A stretch of DNA of 64,000 nucleotides from contig OY992834.1 in assembly GCA_963921425.1 (NCBI GenBank), positions 11,825,271-11,889,270 of the forward strand, given 5' to 3'. Shown piece by piece: positions 49,324 through 61,400 of this stretch (position 1 is the first letter of the stretch; each line of letters begins with the position of its first letter). The notes beneath the pieces were generated by a model that was not told where the DNA came from, did not search any database, and worked only from the letters and a program-made list of their open reading frames with translations. The stretch comes from Dryas octopetala (Eukaryota > Streptophyta > Magnoliopsida > Rosales > Rosaceae). The translations under genes and the position numbers were made by a program.

Positions 49324-50481
49324 AAAGAGTCCAATTTTACATATATTTACATATTAATTATTTGAAGGCCCAAAAATTACTTTTTTTATCTTGATCTAAT
49401 GCACTATTTAATAAAGGTTAATGAACTAACATTTCACACACAACACACAAATTTATTTAATTTCATAAACATGAACCATAAACTGGGCACATACGCAACT
49501 TGCATAAGGGAACATAATAAAAAAAATATATATATAAGCAACACACATAGATAATAATTGAAAACAAATAAGAAAAGAAACAACAATTATTAAAGTCTTC
49601 GAGTTGCTTGGACGAGACTCCTTTCGAGATGCACATGCGGGAAGGGCATTCAATTACCATGTGTTGATTGTGAGGCCAAAGCAAAAACCTCATATTGTTA
49701 TAATTTTAATTTATAAGAATGTTTATGTCAACGTGGGTCAATCGTCCTCAACCCATGGGAACCACTGAAGAATGTCGTTGTTGTAGTTTAATTTATGTAT
49801 TCATTCAAGTATTTGGTTGAACGGCCATTATGGGTTTGATTATGTGTTTGTTATCGTTAATTTATGTGTTTATGTATTTAATGTGTCTATTATCAATTAT
49901 GTGTTTATGCTTTTTTTTTTTGTTGCATTTTTTAAGTATTTTTATTAATTAAATTAAAAAAAAGGAATTATTCTTGTCCGTTGATCTCCAACGGACATCT
50001 ATTCACCATTGTTGATCTACCTACGGGAAAGCACAATTCAAATAAAGCAGAATATTTTGTTGGGCCCAAAATGTATTTTGAATTGCAGCCGTTGGATACC
50101 AATGGTCGTGCAATCTTGGCCGCTCGTGAGGAAGCCCAGATCCCACATGCACGTCACCCAAAGCCAATCAGACGGGGGGCCATCTGCCAATCAATGTCTG
50201 CCACTCAAAGCGGGCTAAATCTTCCCCATGCCCCATGGAAGAGTCTCTCCCTCAAACTGTCTCTCTCCTCTCTGATTTCATACATGGGTTGGCCCCACTC
50301 TCAATAAGAATCAGTATCAGTGATGTTCATATATATATTAACATCACATATTAAACTTAGGTCATATAAGAATCAATATCACCGGCCCACTGTGAGTATT
50401 AAAATCAAGTTTTGAGACCCATTTTTAAGAATCAAAATCAGAATCATAGCCTCACTGTGGATGGCCTAATGGGGGCGAATT
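49324..50481. other. Intergenic; GC-richer island at about 49975-50310
   Basis: AT-rich up to about 49970. Then comes some 330 bp of more balanced composition, opening with CCGTTGATCTCCAACGGACA (itself a small inverted repeat). Its 108-codon frame has no recognisable domain. It could be an eroded transposon or a UTR-like fragment. Confidence 0.45.
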
Positions 50482-50817
50482 CGTGACATTATATTTTTTT
50501 ATTCAAGTTTTGACACAAGTTTTTAATGTGGCCCACTTTATATAGGATTTCAATTATCCGAACCGTCTATTTTTTTGGTTTCTATTAATGGATCATCCTT
50601 ACAAAAAATTAAGTAAATTAGAAACTATTTACATACAAAAATTAAATAGTCAACAAAATAAACACTTGAAATGTTGACCATTAATTTAATCTTTGTAGGT
50701 AATTAGTTTCCAATTTATTTAATTTTTTATATGAATAATTATGATCATTAAATCTTATATGAAATAGATCCCATTAAAAATTTATATCAAAATTTGTGTT
50801 AAAAGAAAAATGTCACG
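50482..50817. mobile_element. Foldback MITE (family H)
   Basis: A 336 bp element with perfect 9 bp outer ends CGTGACATT / AATGTCACG and imperfect pairing inward for about 80 bp (TTTGACACAAGTTTTTAATG against its inverse). The interior shares the AACCGTCTATTTTTT and ACAAAAAATTAAGTAAATTA core with families F and G. No target-site duplication was settled. Confidence 0.72.
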
Positions 50818-51662
50818 TATTGTTCTCCCATTAATAATTAAACAAAAGAGCACATATTTTAACATGAAAAAGCAAAAGTGTGCATTATGGATCTCTTCTC
50901 TTTTCACCGTGTATTACTATTATCCAAACTATTAATTTCTTGGACACACGTTAAAGATCATCATATAAAAAAAATCATCCTTCAAATCAGCACAAGTAAT
51001 CAACTCCACATATGATGTGGACATGATCTATAGGAACGAGTACAACACTTAGGAACCAATGTAAAGAATAGAAGACTACGTTTTGTAATGTTGCACTTTC
51101 CAGGGCCTTTATCTTCTTCAGAAATTTACAAAAAAAATAAGAACAACGTGTAACATGCCAAATTAATCATAACCCTCTTATGAAGATCGAGGCTGATACC
51201 GTTTCAATCCCCCAAAAATCCATGCAGCAGCTTTATTTTACCAAAGTGAGCAACCACAAAAAACCTAAAAGAAAAAAAGGGGAGCAGAGTGGTTTAAATT
51301 CATTCAGTATTGGTTTAGATTAACTTTAGAGGTCGGTGGTCTTCACCAATTTATGAGGGTCATGATACTCTCTGAAAGGCCAAATTTTTCAGCTTACTCT
51401 TGTATATGTGTGATGTGCACTATTTCATATTTTGTGTCCTTTTCAAATGTCAATCCAAAGTGCTAAAATATAATTCGTCGGAGATTGCATCATTCTACAA
51501 TTTTCAGGGAAATCAATCATGAAAATGGTAGGGTAGGTTTTAAATTTATGTGTGTGCAATGAGCACTCATGATCCAATTAGCTAGGCCAATAGGGGTCTT
51601 GGGTCCCCTTGTGACTCAAATGTGAGGTCTATTTGAACATTAATTAATGGCCCTTCGCCTAA
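50818..51662. other. Intergenic, nothing recognised
   Basis: AT-rich DNA without a credible ORF or element end. Confidence 0.55.
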
Positions 51663-51671
51663 TATTTCAAA

Positions 51672-52219
51672 GAGAAAATTACAGATTTAGTCTAGTTATT
51701 TTATACTTAGTTTAATTTTGGTCCACAATCTTTCTTAAGTTCTGTTTTGGTCCACTAATTATTCCACTTATTCAATAAAGGTCAAGATTTGTTTTCTTAA
51801 ATTTGGCCTACCTTTTATCCTATCAAATCTCACCCAAATTCAGCAAACATATACTTGTTTTAAAGCTATGCATTTCTTCTTTATAACCATATAAAGATCA
51901 TTCAAATTGGAGTTCTAAAACTCAAGATAATTGACCTCAAAGTAGGGTATCCGAAACTGCCAATTTTTCAAACTTCACCTAATCTCAATTCTCTTAAATT
52001 CTAATACTCCAAATTTGTTTTTATGATTAAGAAATGATGAAATATAACTTATTCTTCAATTATAATTGAAAAAAACACAACCCAAAGAATTTAAAGTCAC
52101 AAATCTGGACCTTTATCAAATAAATGAAACAATTAGTGGACCAAAATAGAACTTAAAAAAGATCGTGGACCAAAATTGAATTAGATATAAAATAAGTGGA
52201 CCAAATCTGTAATTTTTCC
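51672..52219. mobile_element. Long-TIR Mutator-like MITE (family K), copy 2
   Basis: A 548 bp copy, the same length as the one at 32751. It is flanked by TATTTCAAA (51663-51671) and TATTCCAAA (52220-52228), a 9 bp duplication with one difference. It starts GAGAAAATTACAG and ends CTGTAATTTTTCC. Confidence 0.88.
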
Positions 52220-52433
52220 TATTCCAAATGGTCATGAAAACAAGGTATCTAGATGTACTTGATATCATTTGATGATACATCCATATGTCAAATTAACTAT
52301 CTATCAGAAACAATAAAAACGACCTAATAAATCTAGCTCTCCCATTTGCTATACCAAAGTGGAGAGGATCCATATCCATGAAACCTTACTCAATGGAACA
52401 CATTGGTTTTGTCATTTATAAATATAGTATTAA

Positions 52434-53208
52434 GAGGAAATTACAGATTTAGTCTAATTATTTTATACCTAGTTCAATTTTGGTTCACAATCTTTTTTAA
52501 GTTCTATTTTGGTCCACTAATTGTTTCACTTGTTCAATAAAGGTCCAGATTTGTTTTCTCAAATTTGGCTTGCCTTTTACCCTATCAAATCTCACTCAAA
52601 TTCAGCAAATATATATTTGCTTTAAAGTTATGCATTTATTCTTTACAACCATATAAAGATCATTCAAATTAGAGTTCTAAAATTCAAAATAATTGACCCC
52701 AAAGTAGGGTATCCGAAACTGCCAATTTTTCAAACTTCACCCAATCTCAATTCTCTAAGATTATAAAGATCATTTAAATTGGAGTTCTAAAACTCAAGAT
52801 AATTGACCCCAAAGTAGGTACCTGAAACTGCCAATTTTTTAAACTTCACCCAATCTCAATTCTCTTAGATTATAAAGATCATTCAAATTGAAGTTTTAAA
52901 ACTCAAGATAATTGACTCCAAATTAGAGTACCCGAAACTGCCAATTTTTCAAATTTCACCAAATCTCAATTCTCTTAGATTATAATACTCCAAATTTGTT
53001 TTTATGACTAAAAAATGATGAAATATAACTTATACTTCAATTATAATTGAAGAAAACACAACTCAAAGGATTTAAAGTTACAAATCTGGACCTTTATTGA
53101 ACAAATGAAACAATTAGTGGACCAAAATTAAACTTAAAAAAGATCGTGAATCAAAATTGAACTAGGTATAATTATATAAAATAAGTAGACCAAATCTATA
53201 ATTTCCTC
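52434..53208. mobile_element. Long-TIR Mutator-like MITE (family K), copy 3, internally expanded
   Basis: A 775 bp copy with a perfect 9 bp duplication TAGTATTAA (52425-52433 and 53209-53217). It is about 227 bp longer than its sisters because an inner segment of about 110 bp is present three times. Confidence 0.9.
52651..52985. repeat. Three tandem units of about 110 bp inside MITE K copy 3
   Basis: Units start with ATAAAGATCATTCAAATT near 52652, 52762 and 52871 (periods 110 and 109) and contain CTCAAGATAATTGACCCCAA and CCGAAACTGCCAATTTTT. The sister elements have a single unit. Confidence 0.88.
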
Positions 53209-53217
53209 TAGTATTAA

Positions 53218-55250
53218 ATATAATATTTAAAAAAATAAAAAAGCACTTTTTGAATAGCTACAAAAATGGCTCAATGCGTAGCCCGCAATTCACAAGTCAC
53301 AGGTCACAAATCACAATCTTAGGTCCATGGCTAATTTATTATAGGCTCCGTGGACAAAGTAATAGAGGACAAAGTAATAGACAGTCTATTTTTGTTGATG
53401 GGCTACCTCCGAAGGTCATTAGCACCAAACCATTGTAGCTCCAACGTTCCTTTTGGCTTGTGATTTGAGACTATGGTGTAAATATAGTTTTTTTATCTTT
53501 GGTGGTGCCTGACCTTTGATTAGTGTCTCAGAAATCCAAACTTTACTTTCTTCCCATTGACTATCTAAACTATGTTTTTATATTATATACATACTAAATC
53601 TTAATTCCGTCAGTCAAATTAATACAAATGGTTATGTATATTGCACATTATCACATTGTCATGCGTAATTGAACCTATTCATGGGACTATGCACATGACT
53701 AATTTGGTTGACAACATTATGATTTAGTACTTATTCGATGCATAGATATAGTTCAAATAATTTGAGCAAATTAGAGTGGGTACCAAATTGGGGATACAAT
53801 TCAAAGTTCAAGCATAAAAGTGAAAAAAAAAAAAAAAAATTTGAAAATATGATGTTATATATCAAAAGAAGAATTTGTTGACTCCACCCACGCATGCTTG
53901 AATGGAAAAAATTGCACATCAGACCCAAAAAAAAAAAAAAAAAAGGGAAAAATTGCCCTACTATGCATGTCCCACATGGTCAATTTTGCTTTACTAATTT
54001 GACAGAAATTCGAGTTTTGTTCAATTGTAGACGTTACAAGAAGTATAAATTGCCGAAATTAAAATTATACGAATAAAAGTGAAAAAAAGAGCCAAACCAC
54101 ATGGGTCAAAAGGATTATTTAGCCCCTCTTTGTAGTATGATTAATTCATAGCCTCCAACCATTATCACACTTGATAGTTAACTCCTTTTTATCCTTATTT
54201 CTTTCCCAACACCACATGGTCAACCCAAAAACTGCAGATGCTGAATATTTTTTCTTTCTTATTTCATCTATATTTGTAACTAATGAAAACAAAAAACCAA
54301 TTTTCGGAAAGAATACCAAACAATCCCTCTAAGCAAGCTTTCAATAATTTTTAATGGGGAGAGCATGGGACACATTAGATAAATGGCTGTGGAATTCAAA
54401 ATGACATGGTCATATAAACAATGAACAATAAGTGTTTGGATTAAATGTTATTACACGGAAAATCATCACCCAAAACTTCTCAAATAAAAATTAATAAGGG
54501 CTATTACTTCCATTTTATTATCAGGATGCACTTGTTTGGGTTGAATGGGTATCCAGATTCTTTTTTAATCTTTTATGTGTTGATACGGTGCTAATGTTCA
54601 GAAGTACATCGTTTCAGACTTCTACTGTATTATCTTTCTAATTTATATTTTAAATACTCAACTTTAAACCCAAAATAACGTTGGGTTGGACACAAACAGT
54701 CAAACACAAACATAATATCAGTAAATAAACATCTACTAATATAACTTTCAATGTTTATTGGGCAAGTTTAAGTTATGTAGTTAATTTTAAATTGATACTC
54801 TTCCTGTTTACTGGGCAAGTAGCTTCTTTTGCTTTTGTTTGGTGTTTAAGTAAAACTTCTATTAAGGAAGCAAGGCTACGGCAACATCATTTTGCAGATA
54901 CAGTCCACCCTAGGGTGCCTCTGCAACCCAAGTTCATATTCTCTCCCCAAGTTTCTTTGTTGATACTGTATATCTAAAACTACGTTGTTTTAACTTTCAT
55001 TAATTTCTATGCAATATAAATCATAAATCCAAAACGCATAATCCTAAACACTAAAACATTGCTTTGGATATATATAAACATGTAAAATATAAGAGGACAA
55101 TTCTATATCAAAAAATAGGAATGTGTGGGAAAAATATGCGCTTTAATTTATTACTCAAAATCAAGTGATAGCATTTGAAAAATTATGATTGCCTATTACA
55201 CAAGAGGACTGATGAACTACACATTTCTATTCAAGAAATTTCTCTACAAA
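53218..55250. other. Intergenic, no gene seen
   Basis: AT-rich with poly-A tracts at about 53823-53838 and 53927-53943. A 61-codon frame near 54792-54977 has no recognisable domain. Confidence 0.55.
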
Positions 55251-55256
55251 TTTATT
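55251..55256 (-). terminator. Putative polyadenylation signal of the VAD1-like gene
   Basis: AATAAA on the minus strand, about 160 nt after the stop codon at 55418-55420. Position and sequence fit; usage is not shown. Confidence 0.5.
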
Positions 55257-55417
55257 AACTTACAAAACTGAACATACATTTCCTTTTTATTTTTTGGTGG
55301 TTAAAATAAGAAGACAAATCGACTTGGAACAACAACATATATTTCTTCATAAGAAGACCATAAGAAGAGAAAAAAGAACACCAAATGAAAGAGAAGGATA
55401 TACAATTGGATATTATC

Positions 55418-58400
55418 TTACGCTTTACTGAGATGCTTAAAGTCTTCAAGTTGAGCTTTTAAGAGAGAATGTTCATTCCGCATCCTCTCAAGCCAAGCCT
55501 CAACCAACTGCATCTCGTCTTTAAGGTGGTGCATTCGCTTCTCCATCAAAGTAATGGCTTCAGATGATCTTCCACCAACTCCACTGCCAAAGCCACTCGA
55601 GTAATCCACAGGAGAGTGCACATGGATTTGTTGAGGTCTGGCCAGTAGCACAAGTATGCTCAACTACAGCCAAAGAAAACAACAATGCATTACACCAGTA
55701 TCTAATGAATGATTAAGAAGCTGATACAATGAAAATTCACATTCATTGTCACATTATGCATCATCAAACATACTATAAACAGCTTTGACCATAATAACAA
55801 AGTTTAAAAAAATAACAGCAACTTATTCCAACAAAGATGACAACAACAATTCCAAGGAAATGTGCACTCTTAACTATTTATGGGGTATGTAGTTGAAGAT
55901 TCCACAACAACAAAGCTGATATATAATAGTAGATAATTGATTATTTGACCATATGGTTGGAGAGTAATACCTGCATTATGAAAATCACGGCAACAATGAT
56001 AACTATGATTAAGGGAAGATGGTTTTGACTTCTCAAAGATAACCCGGATTTCTTCAAAGATTCTCTTAACCATGATGTAAGAGAGGAAGTATCAATCTGA
56101 TTTGCTTGCAACAGTTCATTAACTTGCTGGTTAGTATCCATGGGTTCAGACATTTGTTGTATCCTAGTGTGATCACTTGGCTCGTAAAACCCTTCTGAAG
56201 ATTCAACCATCACTGCTTCCGTTGTAGAATGAACTTCACATTTCTGAACCATGCTAACTGCAGGAATTATCTCTGCTTTACGAAAATAATGGCATGAATT
56301 AATCCCAGTTAAAAATAATTGCATTTATGATTCATTATTCATCATGCTAATGTCATCATCTGCATTGCCAAAGAATAAAATGTTGCGGAGGAATTGTGTC
56401 TACAAGAGTCCAACCTTCTTGTTTCTCAAGGTTCTTCGTCTTCAACAATTCATGCGCCTGAAAGAAACATTAACGCACACATTCTTACAGATTCTCAAGT
56501 TAATATTAACTTTGACAAATTTCAAATTCAAGATAGTTGAATAAATAGAATAACTAAATAAAGAAAATGATACCATATTTATCCAGTTTGCATAAACTTC
56601 TCGACATTCTTCCATGGTAGATTGCACTATTTTGCCTGTGACCACATACACCCACTTCCAATCAGATCAAGATTAAAAGTTTGAAATCTCTAATTTCAAG
56701 ACAGTTTAGCAAACACACAAGCATGTTTTCAAAATCTGAAAATGTAACCAAATAAAAATGCTTTAAATTATAATGTTTGCGAATCATATAAACCTTGAGC
56801 AAAGACCAAAGCAAAGGCTCAAGCAGTCAAGTACCTCAAGCAACTATGGCCTCAAATCCCCTGAGGCTGATTCAGCACCCACACACACACGCATTCATAA
56901 ATGTTAATTGTTTAATATACAGGTTATTTACATCATAAAATTTATATATTTAATATGCATAGAATGTCACACACAAAAAATGTGCAAAGTATAAAGATAT
57001 AAACCCATTAATGGTTCGCCAAAAAAAAGCCACTAATGAGTAGCTTTCTAAACATGGATCTCTAAAATTATGTGAAATAACATTAAAAAGACAAGATAAA
57101 TAAATCTCCATTGAACAAAATGATCAAGAACCCCAACTCTATGAATGACAAGATTGGATCAAGAAATTTTTTTCCTAGGGACTTCCCCCACTTATATGTA
57201 GTATTTACACCATCAAACTACTTGACATTGGTTTCTGTATAAAGTAACTTGAAGTAAAGCCAAATCAACCTAAAGCACAAAACTAGGGACCAAAGAGGCC
57301 CTAACTCCCCTAAAACTCTTTGGGACATGCATGTAGGGAAAGCACATGTCTGAAAGTCTAGAAAGATAGCTTCAAATGATATTGGTAGATTTTAACTAGT
57401 AGTATCATCACACTGAGATCAGTGGAGAAGTAAACTTACTGGAAAATGCTTAGGGGGTGCAACCCATGTAATGCTCTCTGATGCACCACCACTTCAGAGT
57501 GATCATGTCCCCATGCAGGACATGTACATGTATAATTTTAAATTTTTTTTTTTTTTTGTCAGACAAGGCTAAGACACAACAGGATCATAGTCTTGAAACC
57601 TTCCCAACACAATTAGATCACGTTATAAACTAAACTTTAATTATTTTGTACTATTATTTTACCTTCCATTTTGCTACAAATATATAATTGTACATTCACA
57701 ACATATCATATATTTTTTTCATGACTTACTACATCTTGATTCTTATGTAAATCAAAAATTTTGGGAATTGAATATATACAACAAAGTATATGTATATGTA
57801 CACATGCCTGTCTTTTCCACATTGTCATATTTTTGGAAGCTCTCATGTTTCCCATGTTGCATCATGTCATTTCCCATGTCACATGTTCATGTCAATGATT
57901 GGCCAACACAAACCAAGATAAATTTAAAATAAACAAGTGTTGTTCAGGGCACACCTTTCCAAACAGTTCTCTTTGAAAATGCCACATTCACGTAAATCCT
58001 CAAATTGCAGCATTCCTTTGATCCATCAGCATCTCTCTCCACATCCCAGAGACCCTGATATTAGAAACATGGGGAAAAAACATGCAAATTAATAGCGTAA
58101 TCAATAAATTATTAAGATAATTTGTAAGGACCTGCGCAGAAAAATTTTTAAAAGGAAATTTAACATATTTAACAAATAGGGGGAAGTGTAAAAATGGATT
58201 AAATGAAGCTTATACCTCAACGCGGAAATAATCTCCATAAGGCACATCGTTGATTTCTTGTGATGTCTCAATAACTAAATGACTGGCAAAAAAGTCAAAG
58301 TGTCACAAAATTAACAGAAACTTGTGAGAGCTCTGTGGACTAAAGTCATGGCAGGTTATTTATGCTTAAGATACAAAAAAACAAGGTAGAAGAATTAAAC

Positions 58401-61400
58401 AACATACACAAGCAAAGTAGAAAAAAGTTACAGAAAATAGCTCAATAATAGTTCACAATCCAAATCAGCATAATGTATGCAGCTGATTTGGCCAAAGCTA
58501 AAATAAGATATGCATGTGCTCAATCTCAAATTGGCATGGTGCCTAAGTTAATTGCTTTACCTCCTACACAATAATAATCAGAATCTATGAAAACTAATTC
58601 CAAGAAACGGTTTAAAATAATAATCAACCTGTTCCTGTAAACTCGAAATTTTTGGAGCTCCTGACAGCTACCAAATTTTGCACCTTTATGACAAAACGAA
58701 ACATCATTTATAATACTAAAGGGGACTGAAAAACATATAATAAAAGCAACCTACAAAGCATGTAGGCCCATATAATAAATTCATGAAGTAAAAGATAAAT
58801 GTGAAAAAGAAAGAGCATAATATGCAGCCATACCAAAATAAATTTTTATTGGATGCTGAAATGAAACATCACGGGCATGCCCAAATTTTTCGTGAGGATG
58901 CCATGAAGTGCACCTTAACTCTGGAAAAGGCATAAGTTCATATAAGCAAAGAGCAGGAAATACAAAAGTATAAGAAGGCTATTTCCTCGATATTCTAAAA
59001 AAGGTAACCATCAAGAAACCTAAATAACGCACATTTAAATATAAGCAATTCACGCCAAGTATCTTACCTTTATCTCCACAACTTCTATGAAATGATTCAG
59101 TGAACACATCGTCAGAAAAAAAGAAACGAAAGAAATCCTCAGCCTTAATCTGCACTTCACAAGATGGGCATGAATTCAAATTATTTTTCCAAAATGGAAA
59201 AAAGAATACATATATATGTGGCAGGAAAAAAAGATCAAATTATATTCCCTTCCGTCAAGGCTTTTGTTCTAATAGCAGAAACCCCCCCTCAATTTTAAAA
59301 CTGCACTTTTTCCCTTGTGTGTGTTAAATTGGGCCAGACCTTTTACATTATATAAATGCACCCTTTTGCCCTTGAGTGCTTAAAGCCTTTTTTCCTATCA
59401 GCTCACTTCGTTCTCTTGGTCGCCTTTATCTCTCTACATTTTTCTCACATGTCTCTTTTCTCTTTCTTTTTCCTCCTTAACATCAAATAGTTCATATCTT
59501 CTTGTATCATTCTTTCCCATCACCTGACCACAATTCTAGTCATCCAAATCCACCACCTCACACGTCTCCTTTTATTTCTTTTTTCCTCTATAACATCAAA
59601 AAGTTCACATCTCTCTCGCATCACTATTTCCTATCACCTTCACCTGACCACCATTCTAGTCATCCAACTCCCCTTGCCACCATTAATCTGCCACTTTTTC
59701 TGCCAGACTGCCAGAGTTCCCCCATCCACCTCTGTTTTAGAATTTGGGTCTTCAATTTTAGCTTTTGACTGGTTGTACAGCAATGTGGTGGAGGCTCAGG
59801 TTATGATAGTGGATGTGGGTTCAATGATTTCCCTCTGTCTTTTGAAACTGGATTGGGAGGAGCTGTATCGTGGGCCTGTTCGATAACGTTTTTGTTTTGG
59901 AGGTTTTTAAAAAAAAATTAAAGATACAGAGGGAAAATGAAGAGGACAACGAGAAGAGGGATGATAGAAAATACAGGGAGAAATGACAGAAATTACATAG
60001 AATGGTTGAAAAATAAAAACTCAAAACAGTTTAAACCGTTTTATATTTTAGTTTTACTTTTATCTATTCCTTCATTCCTGCTTCACCTATCTCATCTCTC
60101 ATCTCCCTCTATCATTTCTCTCATATCTTTTCCCCTTCTTTAATTATAAAAAAAATGTTATCTGACTGGCCCTTAGTTTTTTCTTTTTCTGCTGAATGTG
60201 GATTGGAAGACTGCTAAATCATAGGTTTATTTGTGAATTTTGATTCAGTCTGTGCTGATTAGTTGTATTGTTAATAGCTGTTAAATTTGATGGTTAATGG
60301 ATATGTTTGAACCCTAGACTGGCTGTTGGTTCACTGTTGTTGAAATGTTATTCCAATTTATTAATAAAAATATTTGTTTCCTATCAAAAACAAATCTGCC
60401 TGGTCCGCCCAAATTTGATTTTGGGGTTTGGGTTGTCTGGTGAGTGGGTGTGGGTTTGACTCTTTAGGTATATTTGTGAATTTTGATTCAGTCTGTGCTG
60501 ATTAGTTGTATTGTTAATAGTTAGTTAAATTTGATGGTTAATGGATATGTTTGAACCCTCGACTGGCTGTTGGTTCTCTGTTGTTGAAATGTTATTCTGA
60601 TTTATTAATAAAAATATTTGTTTCCTATCAAAAACAAATCTGCCTGGTCCGCCCAAATTTGATTTTGGGGTTTGGGTTGTCTGGTGAGTGGGTGTGGGTT
60701 TGACTCTGTGTGTGGTGTTTGGGAAAAATGTGAGTGGACTTACGATTGAAATGTTGTACAAGTTTCTGTGAGTGATAATTTGGTGTTTGGGTAGAGCTTT
60801 TCATTTTTTTTTTCTTCTTTCTAATTTTTTCCTTTGTCTTTCCTTGCCCAAAATATGATCTAAGTTTTCAAGTGAAAGAGACTCAAAGAAATGGTGCTTA
60901 GAATCACAGAAGCCTTCATGTTAGTATTTCTAATTTGCAGAACACATGATATCCAAATTTGGTATTTATTTTTGGATAATGTTATAGAACCCAACTTCTT
61001 TTTCCAACTTATGAGGTATTCTCACATTGAGTTCTACAACATTATTGCTTTTCTTTAGGTGAACTGATAGTGTGCATAACATGTGTCAAAAGGTTGAGGA
61101 AAAAAGTTGGGATAAATAGCACTTTCTTTTCTTTGTTTTTCACAGACATTATACAAAATGGTATTTTCAGTATAAAATAATTAATATATGATGACAATGC
61201 AAGATTCTGGTGCTGTAGTAGCAGATAGGTATGTCATCTAGACATGAAAGTTAAAGTGTTGAGTGTTATTTTAAAAACGATGGAATTATTGTAATTAAGC
61301 CAAACTTGGGAGAGGAATGTATTTCACACAACATAAAAATAATGAATTTTTAAAAAAGAAAAGGGAACTACCGGAAACTGCGACTCTGCAACCTTTGTAT

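Noticed and set aside
54792..54977. 61-codon ORF that looks somewhat protein-like
   Set aside because: Short, no domain, no neighbours or splice sites to extend it; could be an eroded repeat.
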